Assembly: GCA_030655075.1 (NCBI GenBank)
Contig: JAURWE010000099.1
Location: 44,461 to 108,460 of the forward strand
Reading direction: 5' to 3'
DNA from: Pararhizobium sp.
Lineage (GTDB): Bacteria > Pseudomonadota > Alphaproteobacteria > Rhizobiales > Rhizobiaceae
Length of the DNA stretch: 64,000 nt
The notes under the pieces are model-generated. The model saw only the letters and a list, made by a program, of their open reading frames with translations. It was not told the origin of the DNA and searched no databases. Position numbers and translations under genes: made by a program. How positions within the stretch are numbered: the stretch's first letter is position 1; each line of letters starts with the position of its first letter. Positions 15,768-24,746 of the stretch are shown piece after piece.

Positions 15768-17171
15768 TTAGTCGTCATTGTCTGCCTGTATCTGCACGCC
15801 GCGCGAGCCGGCAATGCGCGCCACCAGATCGGGCAGGCCTTCCATCTCGCTCCACCGCATGCCCGAAACCTTCGGCAGGTCGGCGGAAGCAGACGGAAGA
15901 ACGGCCTGCGAGAACCCCAGTTTCTCGGCTTCCTTGAGCCGCTGGGCCGTGTGCGCCACCGGCCGGACGGCGCCGGACAGACTGACCTCGCCGAAATAGA
16001 CGCAATCGGTCGGAAGGGCAATACCAGCAAGTGATGAAACCAGTGCGGAAGCCACAGCAAGATCGGCTGCTGGCTCGGTGATGCGGTATCCGCCGGCAAT
16101 ATTGAGGTAAACGTCGTGCTGGCCGAGCCGGACACCGCAATGGGCCTCGAGAACGGCAAGGATCATCGACAGGCGGGCGCTGTCCCAGCCGACGACGGCG
16201 CGGCGCGGTGTTCCAAGCGAAGTCGGCGCCACCAGCGCCTGCACCTCGACCAGAACCGGCCGCGTGCCTTCCATGCCGGCAAACACGGCAGCGCCCGGCG
16301 CCTTGGCGTTACGCTCGCCCAGAAACAGCTCCGACGGGTTGGTCACCTCGCGCAGGCCCTTGTCCGACATTTCGAAAACGCCGATCTCGTCGGTCGGGCC
16401 AAAGCGGTTCTTGACGGTGCGCAGGATGCGGTAGTGCTGGCCCCGGTCGCCCTCGAAATAGAGCACGGCGTCGACCATGTGCTCGACGACGCGAGGGCCG
16501 GCGATCTGGCCGTCCTTGGTGACATGGCCGACGAGAACGATGGCGGCCCCCGTCTGCTTGGCGAAGCGCACCATGGCCTGAACGCCCGTTCGCACCTGCG
16601 TCACCGTGCCGGGCGCCGAATCGACCACGTCGCTCCACAGCGTCTGGATCGAATCGATGATGGCGAGATCCGGCCGCTTGCCATCGCCCAGCGTCGCCAA
16701 AATGTCCTCGACGTTGGTCTCGGCGGCGAGCAGCACGTTGGTGTCCGCAGCCCCCAGCCGCTGTGCCCTGAGCCGCACCTGCGCCACGGCTTCTTCGCCC
16801 GAGACGTAGATGACCCGGTGACCCTGACGGGCAAGCGCTGCGGCCGCCTGCATCAGCACGGTCGATTTGCCGATGCCGGGATCACCGCCGACCAGCAGCG
16901 CCGAGCCGCGCACAAAACCGCCGCCCGTGACCCGATCAAGCTCGGAAATGCCGGTCATGATGCGCGGCGCGTCCTCGGTTTCGCCCGACAATGTCGTCAG
17001 CGCCACCGAGCGGCCTTTTTTGGGCGTTTTGCCCGGACCGCCGCCGATACCCCCCATCAGGTCGTCTTCGATGATCGTGTTCCACTCGCCGCAGCCTTCG
17101 CACTTGCCAACCCAGCGCGCATGAACCGTGCCGCAGTTCTGGCAGACGAATTGTGCTCTAGCCTTGGCCAT
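15768..17171 (-). CDS. radA: DNA repair protein RadA (Sms)
   Basis: 467 aa. RecA-like ATPase and DnaB-type helicase that speeds branch migration in recombinational repair. A C4 zinc finger uses Cys10, Cys13, Cys24 and Cys27. Walker A is GGDPGIGKST at 95-104, the RadA-specific KNRFG motif is near residue 252, and a Lon-protease-like domain forms the C-terminal part. The ATG at 17171 overlaps the parE stop in the junction TGATG, so its translation is coupled to a toxin gene. A longer frame would begin with TTG at 17174. Confidence 0.95.
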   Translation of the reverse strand: MAKARAQFVCQNCGTVHARWVGKCEGCGEWNTIIEDDLMGGIGGGPGKTPKKGRSVALTTLSGETEDAPRIMTGISELDRVTGGGFVRGSALLVGGDPGIGKSTVLMQAAAALARQGHRVIYVSGEEAVAQVRLRAQRLGAADTNVLLAAETNVEDILATLGDGKRPDLAIIDSIQTLWSDVVDSAPGTVTQVRTGVQAMVRFAKQTGAAIVLVGHVTKDGQIAGPRVVEHMVDAVLYFEGDRGQHYRILRTVKNRFGPTDEIGVFEMSDKGLREVTNPSELFLGERNAKAPGAAVFAGMEGTRPVLVEVQALVAPTSLGTPRRAVVGWDSARLSMILAVLEAHCGVRLGQHDVYLNIAGGYRITEPAADLAVASALVSSLAGIALPTDCVYFGEVSLSGAVRPVAHTAQRLKEAEKLGFSQAVLPSASADLPKVSGMRWSEMEGLPDLVARIAGSRGVQIQADNDD

Positions 17172-17461
17172 CAAATCTCGCTTTCGGGGAAGTCATCGGA
17201 AGAAATGTCCTGCCGCCCGTGAAGGATGCGCAGGACGCGGATATGGGAAGACGAAACCCGGAAATGAATGATTCGGTCGCGATAGGGAAGAATTCTTACC
17301 TCCGAACCCGTGTCCTGTTGCCGAACGCCGGTCAGGCCCAACCCGGCCACCTGTTGCATCTTCGCGTAGAGATCGAGGACAAAACGATCGGCCGCTTTTG
17401 GATTGTAGACATTGATATAGGCGTGCATCGACCGAAGATCGCGCCGCGCCTGTGCCGACAA
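17171..17461 (-). CDS. parE: ParE/RelE-superfamily toxin
   Basis: 96 aa from TTG at 17461. The C-terminal half (GSEVRILPYRDRIIHFRV, then SHIRVLRILHGRQD) is the usual ParE/RelE beta sheet with the ending HGRQD, and LSAQARRDLRSMHAYI is the N-terminal helix. The first beta strand is missing from this call. The frame continues upstream through KPRILV to an ATT at 17482 that overlaps the parD stop (ATTAA), so the true start may be that ATT or a CTG at 17467. Its stop overlaps the radA start. ParE toxins poison DNA gyrase; RelE types cut mRNA. Confidence 0.82.
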   Translation of the reverse strand: MSAQARRDLRSMHAYINVYNPKAADRFVLDLYAKMQQVAGLGLTGVRQQDTGSEVRILPYRDRIIHFRVSSSHIRVLRILHGRQDISSDDFPESEI

Positions 17462-17477
17462 AACCAGAATCCGGGGC

Positions 17478-17741
17478 TTAATTGTCGAACTCCCCGCTTT
17501 TTATGTCGGCCAGCAGGGCGTCGGCGCTGTCATATTCAAAGACTCGGCCAGCCGCAATATCGTCTTCGCCCGCCTGAATAAGCTTGCGCAACTCCACCAT
17601 CTTGGCCTCGTCGCGCTCCAACAGCCGCAGCCCGGCCCGCACCACCTCGCTGGCATTGTTGAAACGCCCAGACGCGACCTTTTCGGCAATGAAGGCGTCG
17701 AAGTGATCGCCGATGACGAAGGATTTCTTGGCATTCGACAT
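17478..17741 (-). CDS. parD: ParD-type antitoxin
   Basis: 87 aa. Ribbon-helix-helix antitoxin; the signature GRFNNASEVVRAGLRLLE at about residues 25-42 is the ParD/CopG DNA-binding fold. The acidic C-terminal tail (DALLADIKSGEFDN) should wrap the toxin. The ATG at 17741 follows GGGAG. It directly precedes the toxin, and its upstream region has a 7-bp inverted repeat that suits autoregulation. The upstream neighbour on the same strand is alr, 75 bp away. Confidence 0.86.
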   Translation of the reverse strand: MSNAKKSFVIGDHFDAFIAEKVASGRFNNASEVVRAGLRLLERDEAKMVELRKLIQAGEDDIAAGRVFEYDSADALLADIKSGEFDN

Positions 17742-17759
17742 GATCGGGCTCCCTGTGAA

Positions 17760-17780
17760 TTCTGCTCAATCCTAGCAGAA
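17760..17780. promoter_or_regulatory. Inverted repeat ahead of parD (probable operator)
   Basis: TTCTGCT and AGCAGAA form a perfect 7-bp inverted repeat with a 7-base spacer, centred about 30 bp before the parD start and inside the 75-bp alr-parD gap. ParD proteins repress their own promoter by binding such sites. Confidence 0.55.
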
Positions 17781-17815
17781 GGGCGGAACAGTTCCTACCG
17801 GGTCACCGCGAAAAA

Positions 17816-18943
17816 TCAGCCGAGATAGAGCCGTTCATAGCGGTTGCCGAGGCTGGTCAGCATCTCGTAGCCGATGGTGCCGGCGGCCCTCGCGGCCTCG
17901 TCGACCGGAATGTTGCTGCCGAAAATCTCGATATAATCGCCGGCCCGTACCGCAGTTTCGGGAACGTCGGTGACGTCGAACAGCGTCAGGTCCATTGTCA
18001 CCCGGCCGATCAGCGGCACGCGATGTCCGACCACGAAGCCGAAGGCGCCTGGGATGCCGGTCGCGCGCAGCGGCACGCCGGAGCCGGATGCGCGGTGGTA
18101 GCCATCAGCGTAGCCGATGGCCACGGTGGCGATGCGGCTGTCGCGGGCAAGCGTCGCGGTGGCGCCGTAGCTGGCGCTGGTGCCGGCTTTCGCCTCGCGG
18201 ATCTGCACGATCCGCGCTTCCGCCGTCACCACCGGCCGCATCGGGTTCTGGCCTCCATTGGCCGCCGCGCCGCCGTAGACCGCGATGCCCGGGCGGGTGA
18301 GGTCGAAGTGGAAATCCGGACCCAGATGCACACCGGCCGAATTGGCCAGGCTTGATTCGACACCTTCGAAAGCGGCGCTAACCGCGCGGAATGATTCCAG
18401 TTGCTGCCGGTTGGCCGGGTGGTTTTTGTCGTCGGCGCAGGCGAGATGACTCATGACCAGCACCGGCGAAAAACTGGCCGGCCGGGCCGGATCGTTGGCA
18501 AGCGCCAGCGCTTCCTCCACCGAAAGCCCCAGCCGGTTCATGCCCGTGTCGACATGCAGCACGCACGGATGGTCGCCGCGCTCGGAAATCGCCGCCATGT
18601 AGACGGCCAGCTGTTCTTCCGAATTGATGATCGGCACGAGGCCATTGTCGAAGAACAGCGGCTCGTTGCCGGGCCACATGCCGGCGAGGATATAGATCCG
18701 GCCATCCGGCACCAGCGGCCGCAGATCGGCGCCTTCTTCGGCATTGGCGACAAAGAAATCACGCGCGCCGGCCTCGTAAAGCGCTTCGGCTACGGGCTCG
18801 ATCCCCAGCCCGTAGGCATCTGCCTTGAGAATGGCCGCCGCCCGCGCCTTGCCGGACAGCCTGCCCATCTTCCGCCAATTGTCGACAAGGGCTTCAAGAT
18901 CGATCGTCAGGCGGTTCGAGGCGGCGGCGAATATCTCGTCCAT
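17816..18943 (-). CDS. alr: Alanine racemase
   Basis: 375 aa. PLP enzyme that makes D-alanine for peptidoglycan. The cofactor lysine is Lys40 in ILKADAYGLG, and the second catalytic base is the Tyr of SASYGATATL near residue 258. Family landmarks VDTGMNRLG and HLGPDFHFDLTRPGIAVYG are present. Length is typical. It is the first gene of a minus-strand run that continues with parDE and radA. No catabolic (DadX) context is visible, so this is probably the biosynthetic enzyme. Confidence 0.95.
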   Translation of the reverse strand: MDEIFAAASNRLTIDLEALVDNWRKMGRLSGKARAAAILKADAYGLGIEPVAEALYEAGARDFFVANAEEGADLRPLVPDGRIYILAGMWPGNEPLFFDNGLVPIINSEEQLAVYMAAISERGDHPCVLHVDTGMNRLGLSVEEALALANDPARPASFSPVLVMSHLACADDKNHPANRQQLESFRAVSAAFEGVESSLANSAGVHLGPDFHFDLTRPGIAVYGGAAANGGQNPMRPVVTAEARIVQIREAKAGTSASYGATATLARDSRIATVAIGYADGYHRASGSGVPLRATGIPGAFGFVVGHRVPLIGRVTMDLTLFDVTDVPETAVRAGDYIEIFGSNIPVDEAARAAGTIGYEMLTSLGNRYERLYLG

Positions 18944-19075
18944 GGCGGCACTATCTCATTGATCTCCAGGCAAGAGATACAGGCTCCACTGGAACGCCGC
19001 AATCATTGCCCCCGAAAATGAAACGTGCGGCCTGTCCGGCCCATGCTAGTCTTTACAAACAGCTGAGGAGGCCGC

Positions 19076-19657
19076 ATGCGCACCGTTTCGATCGCTTTGA
19101 CCATTCTAGTGCTCGCTGTCAGCGGTGCGCGGGCCGACGAGGCGCAGGACCGGCTGGCCGCCTTCGCCGAGTTTTTGGGGCACACACCGGATTTCCGGAC
19201 GATCCGGCATGAGGGCGATACGCTGGTCTCGTCCATGGTCGGTGTTGTGGAAGAGGGCGCCCGGCTCGTGACGGTGCTGGAGGTGGATGGCCATCCCTGC
19301 AGGATTCGCAGCACCGAAATGTTTCAAAAGCCGCCCAACTGGGGGCAGATGAGCGTCACCGTGACGGATTTTTCCAAGGTGGAATTGATCGATGGTTTTG
19401 CCACTGCGGACGACCTGAGTTCGCAGACGAACCAGATTCCGGTCGCGAGCCTCAAGGCCATCGGCTTTACCCTGAAGGGCAGGGGCCTCTTCTGCCGCAC
19501 CGCCTACGACCTGCAGGCAAAGCCGGCCGATATCTATTCCACCTGCGACGATCGCATCGACCGCATGGCCTTCGAGGGCGCGAAGCAAAAGGTCCGGGTC
19601 CTCAATGCCCTGACAAAAGTCGCCGATCTCTGCAGGCTGCCGTTCCTCAAACCCTGA
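19076..19657 (+). CDS. Secreted hypothetical protein
   Basis: 193 aa. Not recognised. The N terminus (MRTVSIALTILVLAVSGARA, then DEAQ) is a clear cleavable signal peptide, so the mature protein of about 173 residues is periplasmic or exported. Four cysteines in the mature part (HPCR, LFCRT, STCDD, DLCRLP) could form two disulfides. There is no obvious catalytic motif. The ATG at 19076 follows GAGGAGG. Divergent from alr and convergent with dnaB, so it is a single-gene unit. Confidence 0.75.
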   Translation: MRTVSIALTILVLAVSGARADEAQDRLAAFAEFLGHTPDFRTIRHEGDTLVSSMVGVVEEGARLVTVLEVDGHPCRIRSTEMFQKPPNWGQMSVTVTDFSKVELIDGFATADDLSSQTNQIPVASLKAIGFTLKGRGLFCRTAYDLQAKPADIYSTCDDRIDRMAFEGAKQKVRVLNALTKVADLCRLPFLKP

Positions 19658-19671
19658 GACTGGCGAAAAGA

Positions 19672-21174
19672 TCAATGTTCGAACTGGGTAAAGCTCGGGT
19701 CGGCAAGGTCGGTAAAGCGGGTGAATTCGGCCTGGAAGGCGAGCTTGACGGTGCCGGTCGGTCCGTGGCGCTGCTTGGCGATGATCACGTCGGCGGTGCC
19801 CTTGACCTTCTCGAACAGCATCTTCCACTCTTCGTACTTCGGGTCGAACTCGTCGCGCGGTTCCATGTTCTTCACGTAGTATTCCTCGCGGAACACGAAC
19901 AGCACGACGTCGGCGTCCTGCTCGATCGAGCCCGATTCGCGCAGGTCGGACAGCTGCGGGCGTTTGTCTTCGCGGTTTTCCACCGCGCGCGACAGCTGCG
20001 ACAGGGCGATGATCGGAACGTTCAGCTCCTTGCCCAGCGCTTTCAGGCCCGTGGTGATCTGGGTGATTTCCTGCACGCGGTTGTCGTTGGATTTGCCGGA
20101 ACCGGTCATCAGCTGGATATAGTCGACGATCAGGCAGTCGAGGCCACGCTGACGCTTCAGGCGGCGGGCACGAGCGGAGAGCTGCGCGATCGAGATACCA
20201 CCGGTCTGGTCGATATAGAGCGGCACTTTCTGCATCATCTGGCTGCAGGCGACGAGCTTTTCGAAATCGGCCTCGGAAATGTCACCGCGGCGGATTTTTG
20301 AGGAGGAGACTTCCGTCTGCTCGGAAATGATACGGGTGGCGAGCTGTTCCGACGACATTTCCAGCGAGTAGAAGCCGACGACGCCGCCGTTTTTGGCCTT
20401 GGTCGTGCCGTCCGCCTGGATCTCGCCTTCAAAGGCGGCGGCGATGTTGTAGGCGATGTTGGTGGCGAGCGACGTCTTGCCCATGCCCGGCCGTCCGGCA
20501 AGCACGATCAAGTCGGAGCGCTGCAGCCCGCCCATGCGGCCGTCCAGCGAATGAATGCCCGTCGAAATGCCCGACAGGTTGCCGTCGCGCTCGAACGCCT
20601 GTCCGGCCATGTCGATGGCCAGCGCCACCGCATCGTTGAACGACTGGAAACCGCCATCGTAGCGGCCGGTTTCGGCCAGTTCGAACAGGCGGCGCTCGGC
20701 ATCCTCTATCTGGTTCTGCGGCGGCATGTCGAGCGGCGCGTCGAAGGCGATGTTGACCATGTCCTCGCCGATGGTGATCAGCGAGCGGCGCAGCGCCAGA
20801 TCATAAATGGCGCGGCCATAGTCTTCGGCATTGATGATCGACACGGCCTCGGAGGCCAGCCGCGCCAGATATTGCGCCACGGTCATATCGCCGACCTTGT
20901 CGTCGGCCGGCAGGAAGGTCTTGATCGTCACCGGATTGGCGGTCTTGCCCATGCGGATGATATCGCCGGCGACCTCGAAGATCTTGCGGTGCAGCGGTTC
21001 GTTCAGGTGCACGGGCTTCAAGAAATCCGAAACACGATAGAAGGCATCATTGTTGACGAGGATCGCGCCCAGCAGCGCCTGTTCGGCCTCGAGATTGTTC
21101 GGCGCCTGGCGATAATGTGCCTCGGTCTGCTGATCTCTTGCCACGGGGGCAATCCTGCGCGGTGCTTCGTTCAT
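19672..21174 (-). CDS. dnaB: Replicative DNA helicase
   Basis: 500 aa. Hexameric 5'-3' helicase at the replication fork. The N-terminal domain starts with NNLEAEQALLGAILVNN near residue 27. The RecA-like motor has Walker A GRPGMGKTS near 228-236 and the later landmarks YSLEMSSEQLATR, DYIQLM and LSQLSRAVENREDKRP. Length and layout are standard, with no intein. The promoter must lie in the 322-bp gap it shares with the marR-type gene. Confidence 0.97.
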   Translation of the reverse strand: MNEAPRRIAPVARDQQTEAHYRQAPNNLEAEQALLGAILVNNDAFYRVSDFLKPVHLNEPLHRKIFEVAGDIIRMGKTANPVTIKTFLPADDKVGDMTVAQYLARLASEAVSIINAEDYGRAIYDLALRRSLITIGEDMVNIAFDAPLDMPPQNQIEDAERRLFELAETGRYDGGFQSFNDAVALAIDMAGQAFERDGNLSGISTGIHSLDGRMGGLQRSDLIVLAGRPGMGKTSLATNIAYNIAAAFEGEIQADGTTKAKNGGVVGFYSLEMSSEQLATRIISEQTEVSSSKIRRGDISEADFEKLVACSQMMQKVPLYIDQTGGISIAQLSARARRLKRQRGLDCLIVDYIQLMTGSGKSNDNRVQEITQITTGLKALGKELNVPIIALSQLSRAVENREDKRPQLSDLRESGSIEQDADVVLFVFREEYYVKNMEPRDEFDPKYEEWKMLFEKVKGTADVIIAKQRHGPTGTVKLAFQAEFTRFTDLADPSFTQFEH

Positions 21175-21496
21175 GATTCCTGGTCTCTGTCTGATCGCCG
21201 GTTTTCAAGCTGCCCGGTTTGATCCGGCTGGCCGCCGGGGTCAAGGGCAGGGCAGCCACAGTGGACAACCGTTCGCCTGGAATGGTGCAGTTTCACCATT
21301 GTTCCACTCGTCCACAGGGCGGCAAATAAATCTGCCTTATACCCGCATTTTCGGTTGACCTTCGCACCATCGCTCAAGGGCGATTCGCACCGCGTCATCA
21401 TACCCCATTTCACGCGCGGCCTCTTGAAATTTCCCTTCACCAGGATTAGCTAGTCTTAAAACTATTAGCCTGCTAGTAATATGGAAAGACTACGAC
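21175..21496. promoter_or_regulatory. Divergent dnaB / marR control region
   Basis: 322 bp without a supported gene. At 21278-21306 an imperfect hairpin has the perfect core AATGGTG (21281-21287) / CACCATT (21294-21300). At 21445-21480 an AT-rich stretch just before the MarR-type gene carries several TAG/CTA half-sites in both orientations (for example TAGT...ACTA), which could be a MarR operator. I see no certain -35/-10 pair. Confidence 0.35.
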
Positions 21497-21940
21497 ATGC
21501 CGCAATCCGCTCAAAACCGCGAACTGTTCGACGAACTGGCTCTGGTCAACCGCAAGCTCCGCTCGCTGTTTGATGCCAAGGTCAAGGAGCGCGGCCTCAC
21601 CCTGTCGCGCGCACGGGCCCTGTTCAGCCTGTCGAAACAGGACGGGTTGAACCAGCGTGATCTTGCCGAAGAGCTCGATATCGAGACACCGACCATGGTG
21701 CGCCTGCTCGATGGCATGGAAAAACAGGGCTTTGTCGAGCGCCGCGCCGAGCAGTCCGACCGCCGGGTCAAACGCGTCCACATGACCGACTACGGGCGCA
21801 GCATCGCCGCGGAGATCGACCGGCTGGCCTGCGAAATCCGCAAGGAACTGCTGGGCGGTGTCGAGGAGGGTGATGTCACCGTCGCGCTCGATGTGTTGCG
21901 CACCATGGCCGGCAACATGCAAGCTGCAAACCGGAACTGA
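21497..21940 (+). CDS. MarR-family transcriptional regulator
   Basis: 147 aa winged-helix regulator. The recognition region LSKQDGLNQRDLAEELDIETPTMVRLLDGMEKQGFVERRAEQSDRRVKRVHMT at about residues 47-97 is the canonical MarR motif, with the DRR wing. It is the first gene of a three-gene cluster with an MFS pump and a membrane-fusion protein, so it is likely the local repressor that releases the operon when a drug-like ligand binds, like EmrR. The downstream ATG is 4 bp past its stop. Confidence 0.9.
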   Translation: MPQSAQNRELFDELALVNRKLRSLFDAKVKERGLTLSRARALFSLSKQDGLNQRDLAEELDIETPTMVRLLDGMEKQGFVERRAEQSDRRVKRVHMTDYGRSIAAEIDRLACEIRKELLGGVEEGDVTVALDVLRTMAGNMQAANRN

Positions 21941-21944
21941 GGCG

Positions 21945-23591
21945 ATGAGCGCGACCGTAAGCGAGGCGGCCAACGCGGCAGAAAAGGAGGCCCCACCGGC
22001 GCCCGCTCCACCGCCACCGCCTGACATGAGCGCCGGGAAAGCCTCGCTCTACATGATGTCTTCGGTCCTTTTATTCCTGACCCAGGGCCTCGGCATGAAC
22101 CTGGCGATTGCCAATATCACGCAGGTGCAGGGCTCGCTCTCGGCCACCTCGCTCGAAGCCGCCTGGCTGTCGGCTGCCTATCTGGCGCCGAATGTCAGCA
22201 TGGCCATCGCGCTGGTGAAGATCCGCACGCAATATGGCCTGCGCCGTTTCGCCGAAATCGGCATCATCTGCTTCGTCCTCGTCTCGGTCCTCAATCTCTT
22301 TGTGTCCGACCTGCATTCAGCCCTCGTCGTGCGCTTCATCAGCGGCATGGCCGCCGCACCGCTGTCGACGCTCGGCTTTCTCTACATGCTCGAAGCCTTC
22401 CCGCCGGCCAAAAAGCTCACCATCGGCCTCAGTCTGGCGCTGCTCAACACCACGCTCGCCGCCCCGATCACCCGATTGGTCTCACCGCAGCTGATCGAAT
22501 ACGGCCAGTGGCAGGGGCTCTACACGCTGGAAATGGCTATGGCGCTGATCGTCCTGCCGGTCATCTATCTCCTGCCGCTGACACCACTCCCCCGCGCAAA
22601 AGTCATCCAGTTCGGCGATATCATCAGCTATCTCTTGCTCGCCGTAGGCTTCGGCTGTCTGGCGATCTTCTTGTCGATGGGCCGGCTCTACTGGTGGTTC
22701 GAGGCGCCGTGGCTGGGTGTGCTGCTCGCTATCGCCGTCGTCACGCTGACATCCGTCGTCATCCGCGAACTCGACAGGGAAACGCCGCTGATCGATGTGC
22801 GCTGGCTGGTCAGCAGGGAAAACCTGCACTTTGCCGCCGTGCTGCTGGTCTTCCGTCTGGTCGCCTCTGAACAGTCCACCATCGCCGCCAATTTCTATCA
22901 GGTGCTCGGCCTGCAATACGACCAGACGGCGATGCTCTACTGGATCATCCTCGGCGCATCAATCGCCGGTGGCCTGTTCTGCGCAGCGCTGATGCAACCG
23001 GGCCATACGGAGACGGCCCATGTCATTGCCCTGACGCTGATTGCGGCCGGCGCCTATATGGACAGCGACGCCACCAATCTCACCCGGCCGGAACAGATGT
23101 ATCTGAGCCAGGCGATGATTGCCGCCGGCACGGCGCTGTTCCTGCCGCCGGCCATGGCCAATGGTTTCAAGGCGGCGCTGGCCAAGGGGCCGAACTACAT
23201 TCTCAGCTTCATCGTCATCTTCGTCTTCACCCAGAGCATCGGGGCGCTGCTCGGCTCGGCCGCGCTCGGCACCTTCGTGACGATCCGCGAGAAATTCCAT
23301 TCCAACATTCTGGTCGAGCAGGTTCTGCTCACAGACCCGATCGTCGCCCAGCGTGTCGCCCAGCTCTCGGCCGTCTATGGCAAGGTCATCACCGACAAGG
23401 CCATCCTCAATGCCGAAGGGCTGGCGCTGCTCTCCCAGCAGATCACCCGCGAGGCAAATGTTCTCGCCTACAACGATGCCTTCCTGCTCCTTGCCGTGAT
23501 CGCCACGCTGGCGCTCGGGGCCCTTCTCCTGCACCTTGCTCTCAAACGGCTGATGCAGCCACCGGCGGACGCTGTTGCGTCCGCGTCCTGA
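21945..23591 (+). CDS. MFS efflux permease (EmrB/QacA-like, DHA2 type)
   Basis: 548 aa inner-membrane pump with about 14 hydrophobic segments, typical of the DHA2 drug:proton antiporters. A Pro/Ala-rich cytoplasmic leader (EKEAPPAPAPPPPPDMS) precedes the first helix near residue 30. The ATG at 21945 is taken because it follows the marR stop by 4 bp; a start at 21858 would sit inside marR. It lies 15 bp before an HlyD-type gene, giving a two-part inner-membrane system that needs an outer-membrane channel encoded elsewhere. Substrate unknown. Confidence 0.85.
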   Translation: MSATVSEAANAAEKEAPPAPAPPPPPDMSAGKASLYMMSSVLLFLTQGLGMNLAIANITQVQGSLSATSLEAAWLSAAYLAPNVSMAIALVKIRTQYGLRRFAEIGIICFVLVSVLNLFVSDLHSALVVRFISGMAAAPLSTLGFLYMLEAFPPAKKLTIGLSLALLNTTLAAPITRLVSPQLIEYGQWQGLYTLEMAMALIVLPVIYLLPLTPLPRAKVIQFGDIISYLLLAVGFGCLAIFLSMGRLYWWFEAPWLGVLLAIAVVTLTSVVIRELDRETPLIDVRWLVSRENLHFAAVLLVFRLVASEQSTIAANFYQVLGLQYDQTAMLYWIILGASIAGGLFCAALMQPGHTETAHVIALTLIAAGAYMDSDATNLTRPEQMYLSQAMIAAGTALFLPPAMANGFKAALAKGPNYILSFIVIFVFTQSIGALLGSAALGTFVTIREKFHSNILVEQVLLTDPIVAQRVAQLSAVYGKVITDKAILNAEGLALLSQQITREANVLAYNDAFLLLAVIATLALGALLLHLALKRLMQPPADAVASAS

Positions 23592-23606
23592 AAAGCGAAA
23601 TCCGAT

Positions 23607-24668
23607 ATGGCCAAGTTTCTCCGCCCCACCACCGTCATCGTCCTCATCGCCGGCATCGCCGGTCTGTTCCTCGTCCTCTACGCCTGGCGCCTGCCGCCCT
23701 TCATGAGTTCGGTGGAAACGACCGAGAACGCCTATGTGCGCGGTTTCGTCACCATCGTCAGTCCGCAGCTGCCCGGCTATGTCGCCGAGGTTCCGGTGTC
23801 CGACTACGACACGGTGAAAGCGGGCCAGGTGCTGGTGAAGATCGATGATCGGATCTACGCCGAGAAGCTGGCACAGGCGAATGCGACGCTCGCCGGGCAG
23901 AAGGCGGCGCTGGCCAATTCGCACCAGCAGGAACTCTCGGCCAAGGCCGGCATATCCGCCAGCGAGGCGCAGCTCGACAGCGCCACCTCGGCCTTCAACC
24001 GCGTCAAGGCCTCCTGGGAACGCATCGAACCGCTGGCCGCAAAGGGCGTGGTGACGGCCAGCGCCGCCGACGAGACGCGTACCGCCTTCGAGCAAGGCAA
24101 GGCGGCCGTCAACCAGGCCAATGCCGCCGTCGAGGTCGCCCGGCAGGCCTTGGCGACGACGCTCGGCACGCGCGCAACGCTGGAGGCCGCCGTCACCGGC
24201 GCCGAGGCCGCCGTCGAACTGGCGAAGATTGATCTGGCCAACACGACGATCACAGCGCCGCGGGATGGACGGCTGGGCGAGGTCGGCGCCCGGCTCGGCC
24301 AGTATGTCACGGCCGGAACCCAGCTGATGGCGGTGGTGCCGTCGGACATCTGGATCATCGCCAATTTCAAGGAAACCCAGCTCTCGGGCATGAAGATCGG
24401 CCAGCCGGTCTCCTTCACGGTCGACGCCCTGCAGAAGACGGCGCTCAAGGGTCATATCGAGCGCTTCTCGCCGGCCGCGGGCTCCGAGTTCAGCGTCATC
24501 AAGCCCGACAATGCGACCGGCAATTTCACCAAGGTCGCCCAGCGCATCGCGGTGCGCATCACGGTCGATGCCGATCAGCCGCTGGCCGCTTCTCTAGCGC
24601 CCGGCCTGTCGGTGGTGGTGCGCATCGACAAGGATGCTGGGGTAGATGGGGATGCCGAGGCCAACTGA
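23607..24668 (+). CDS. HlyD/EmrA-family membrane-fusion protein
   Basis: 353 aa periplasmic adaptor with one N-terminal membrane anchor (about residues 7-28). The lipoyl/barrel-sandwich halves are VETTENAYVRGFVTIVSPQLPGYVAEV near 38-65 and TTITAPRDGRLGEVGARLGQYV near 212-233, with a long alpha-helical hairpin between them. It should link the MFS pump to an outer-membrane factor. Last gene of the marR-MFS-hlyD cluster, followed by a strong terminator. Confidence 0.9.
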   Translation: MAKFLRPTTVIVLIAGIAGLFLVLYAWRLPPFMSSVETTENAYVRGFVTIVSPQLPGYVAEVPVSDYDTVKAGQVLVKIDDRIYAEKLAQANATLAGQKAALANSHQQELSAKAGISASEAQLDSATSAFNRVKASWERIEPLAAKGVVTASAADETRTAFEQGKAAVNQANAAVEVARQALATTLGTRATLEAAVTGAEAAVELAKIDLANTTITAPRDGRLGEVGARLGQYVTAGTQLMAVVPSDIWIIANFKETQLSGMKIGQPVSFTVDALQKTALKGHIERFSPAAGSEFSVIKPDNATGNFTKVAQRIAVRITVDADQPLAASLAPGLSVVVRIDKDAGVDGDAEAN

Positions 24669-24695
24669 TCGAAGCGCCAAGACCTGAGAATGCAA

Positions 24696-24723
24696 AAGGC
24701 CCGGATCGCGAGATCCGGGCCTT
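24696..24723. terminator. Bidirectional terminator between hlyD-type gene and rplI
   Basis: A perfect 12-bp stem, AAGGCCCGGATC with GATCCGGGCCTT, closed by the GNRA-type tetraloop GCGA. On the minus strand it is followed by TTTTGCA, so it ends the ribosomal operon after rplI. On the plus strand it can end the efflux operon. Confidence 0.85.
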
Positions 24724-24746
24724 CGGTCTTTCCGTGACCGGAAAGC

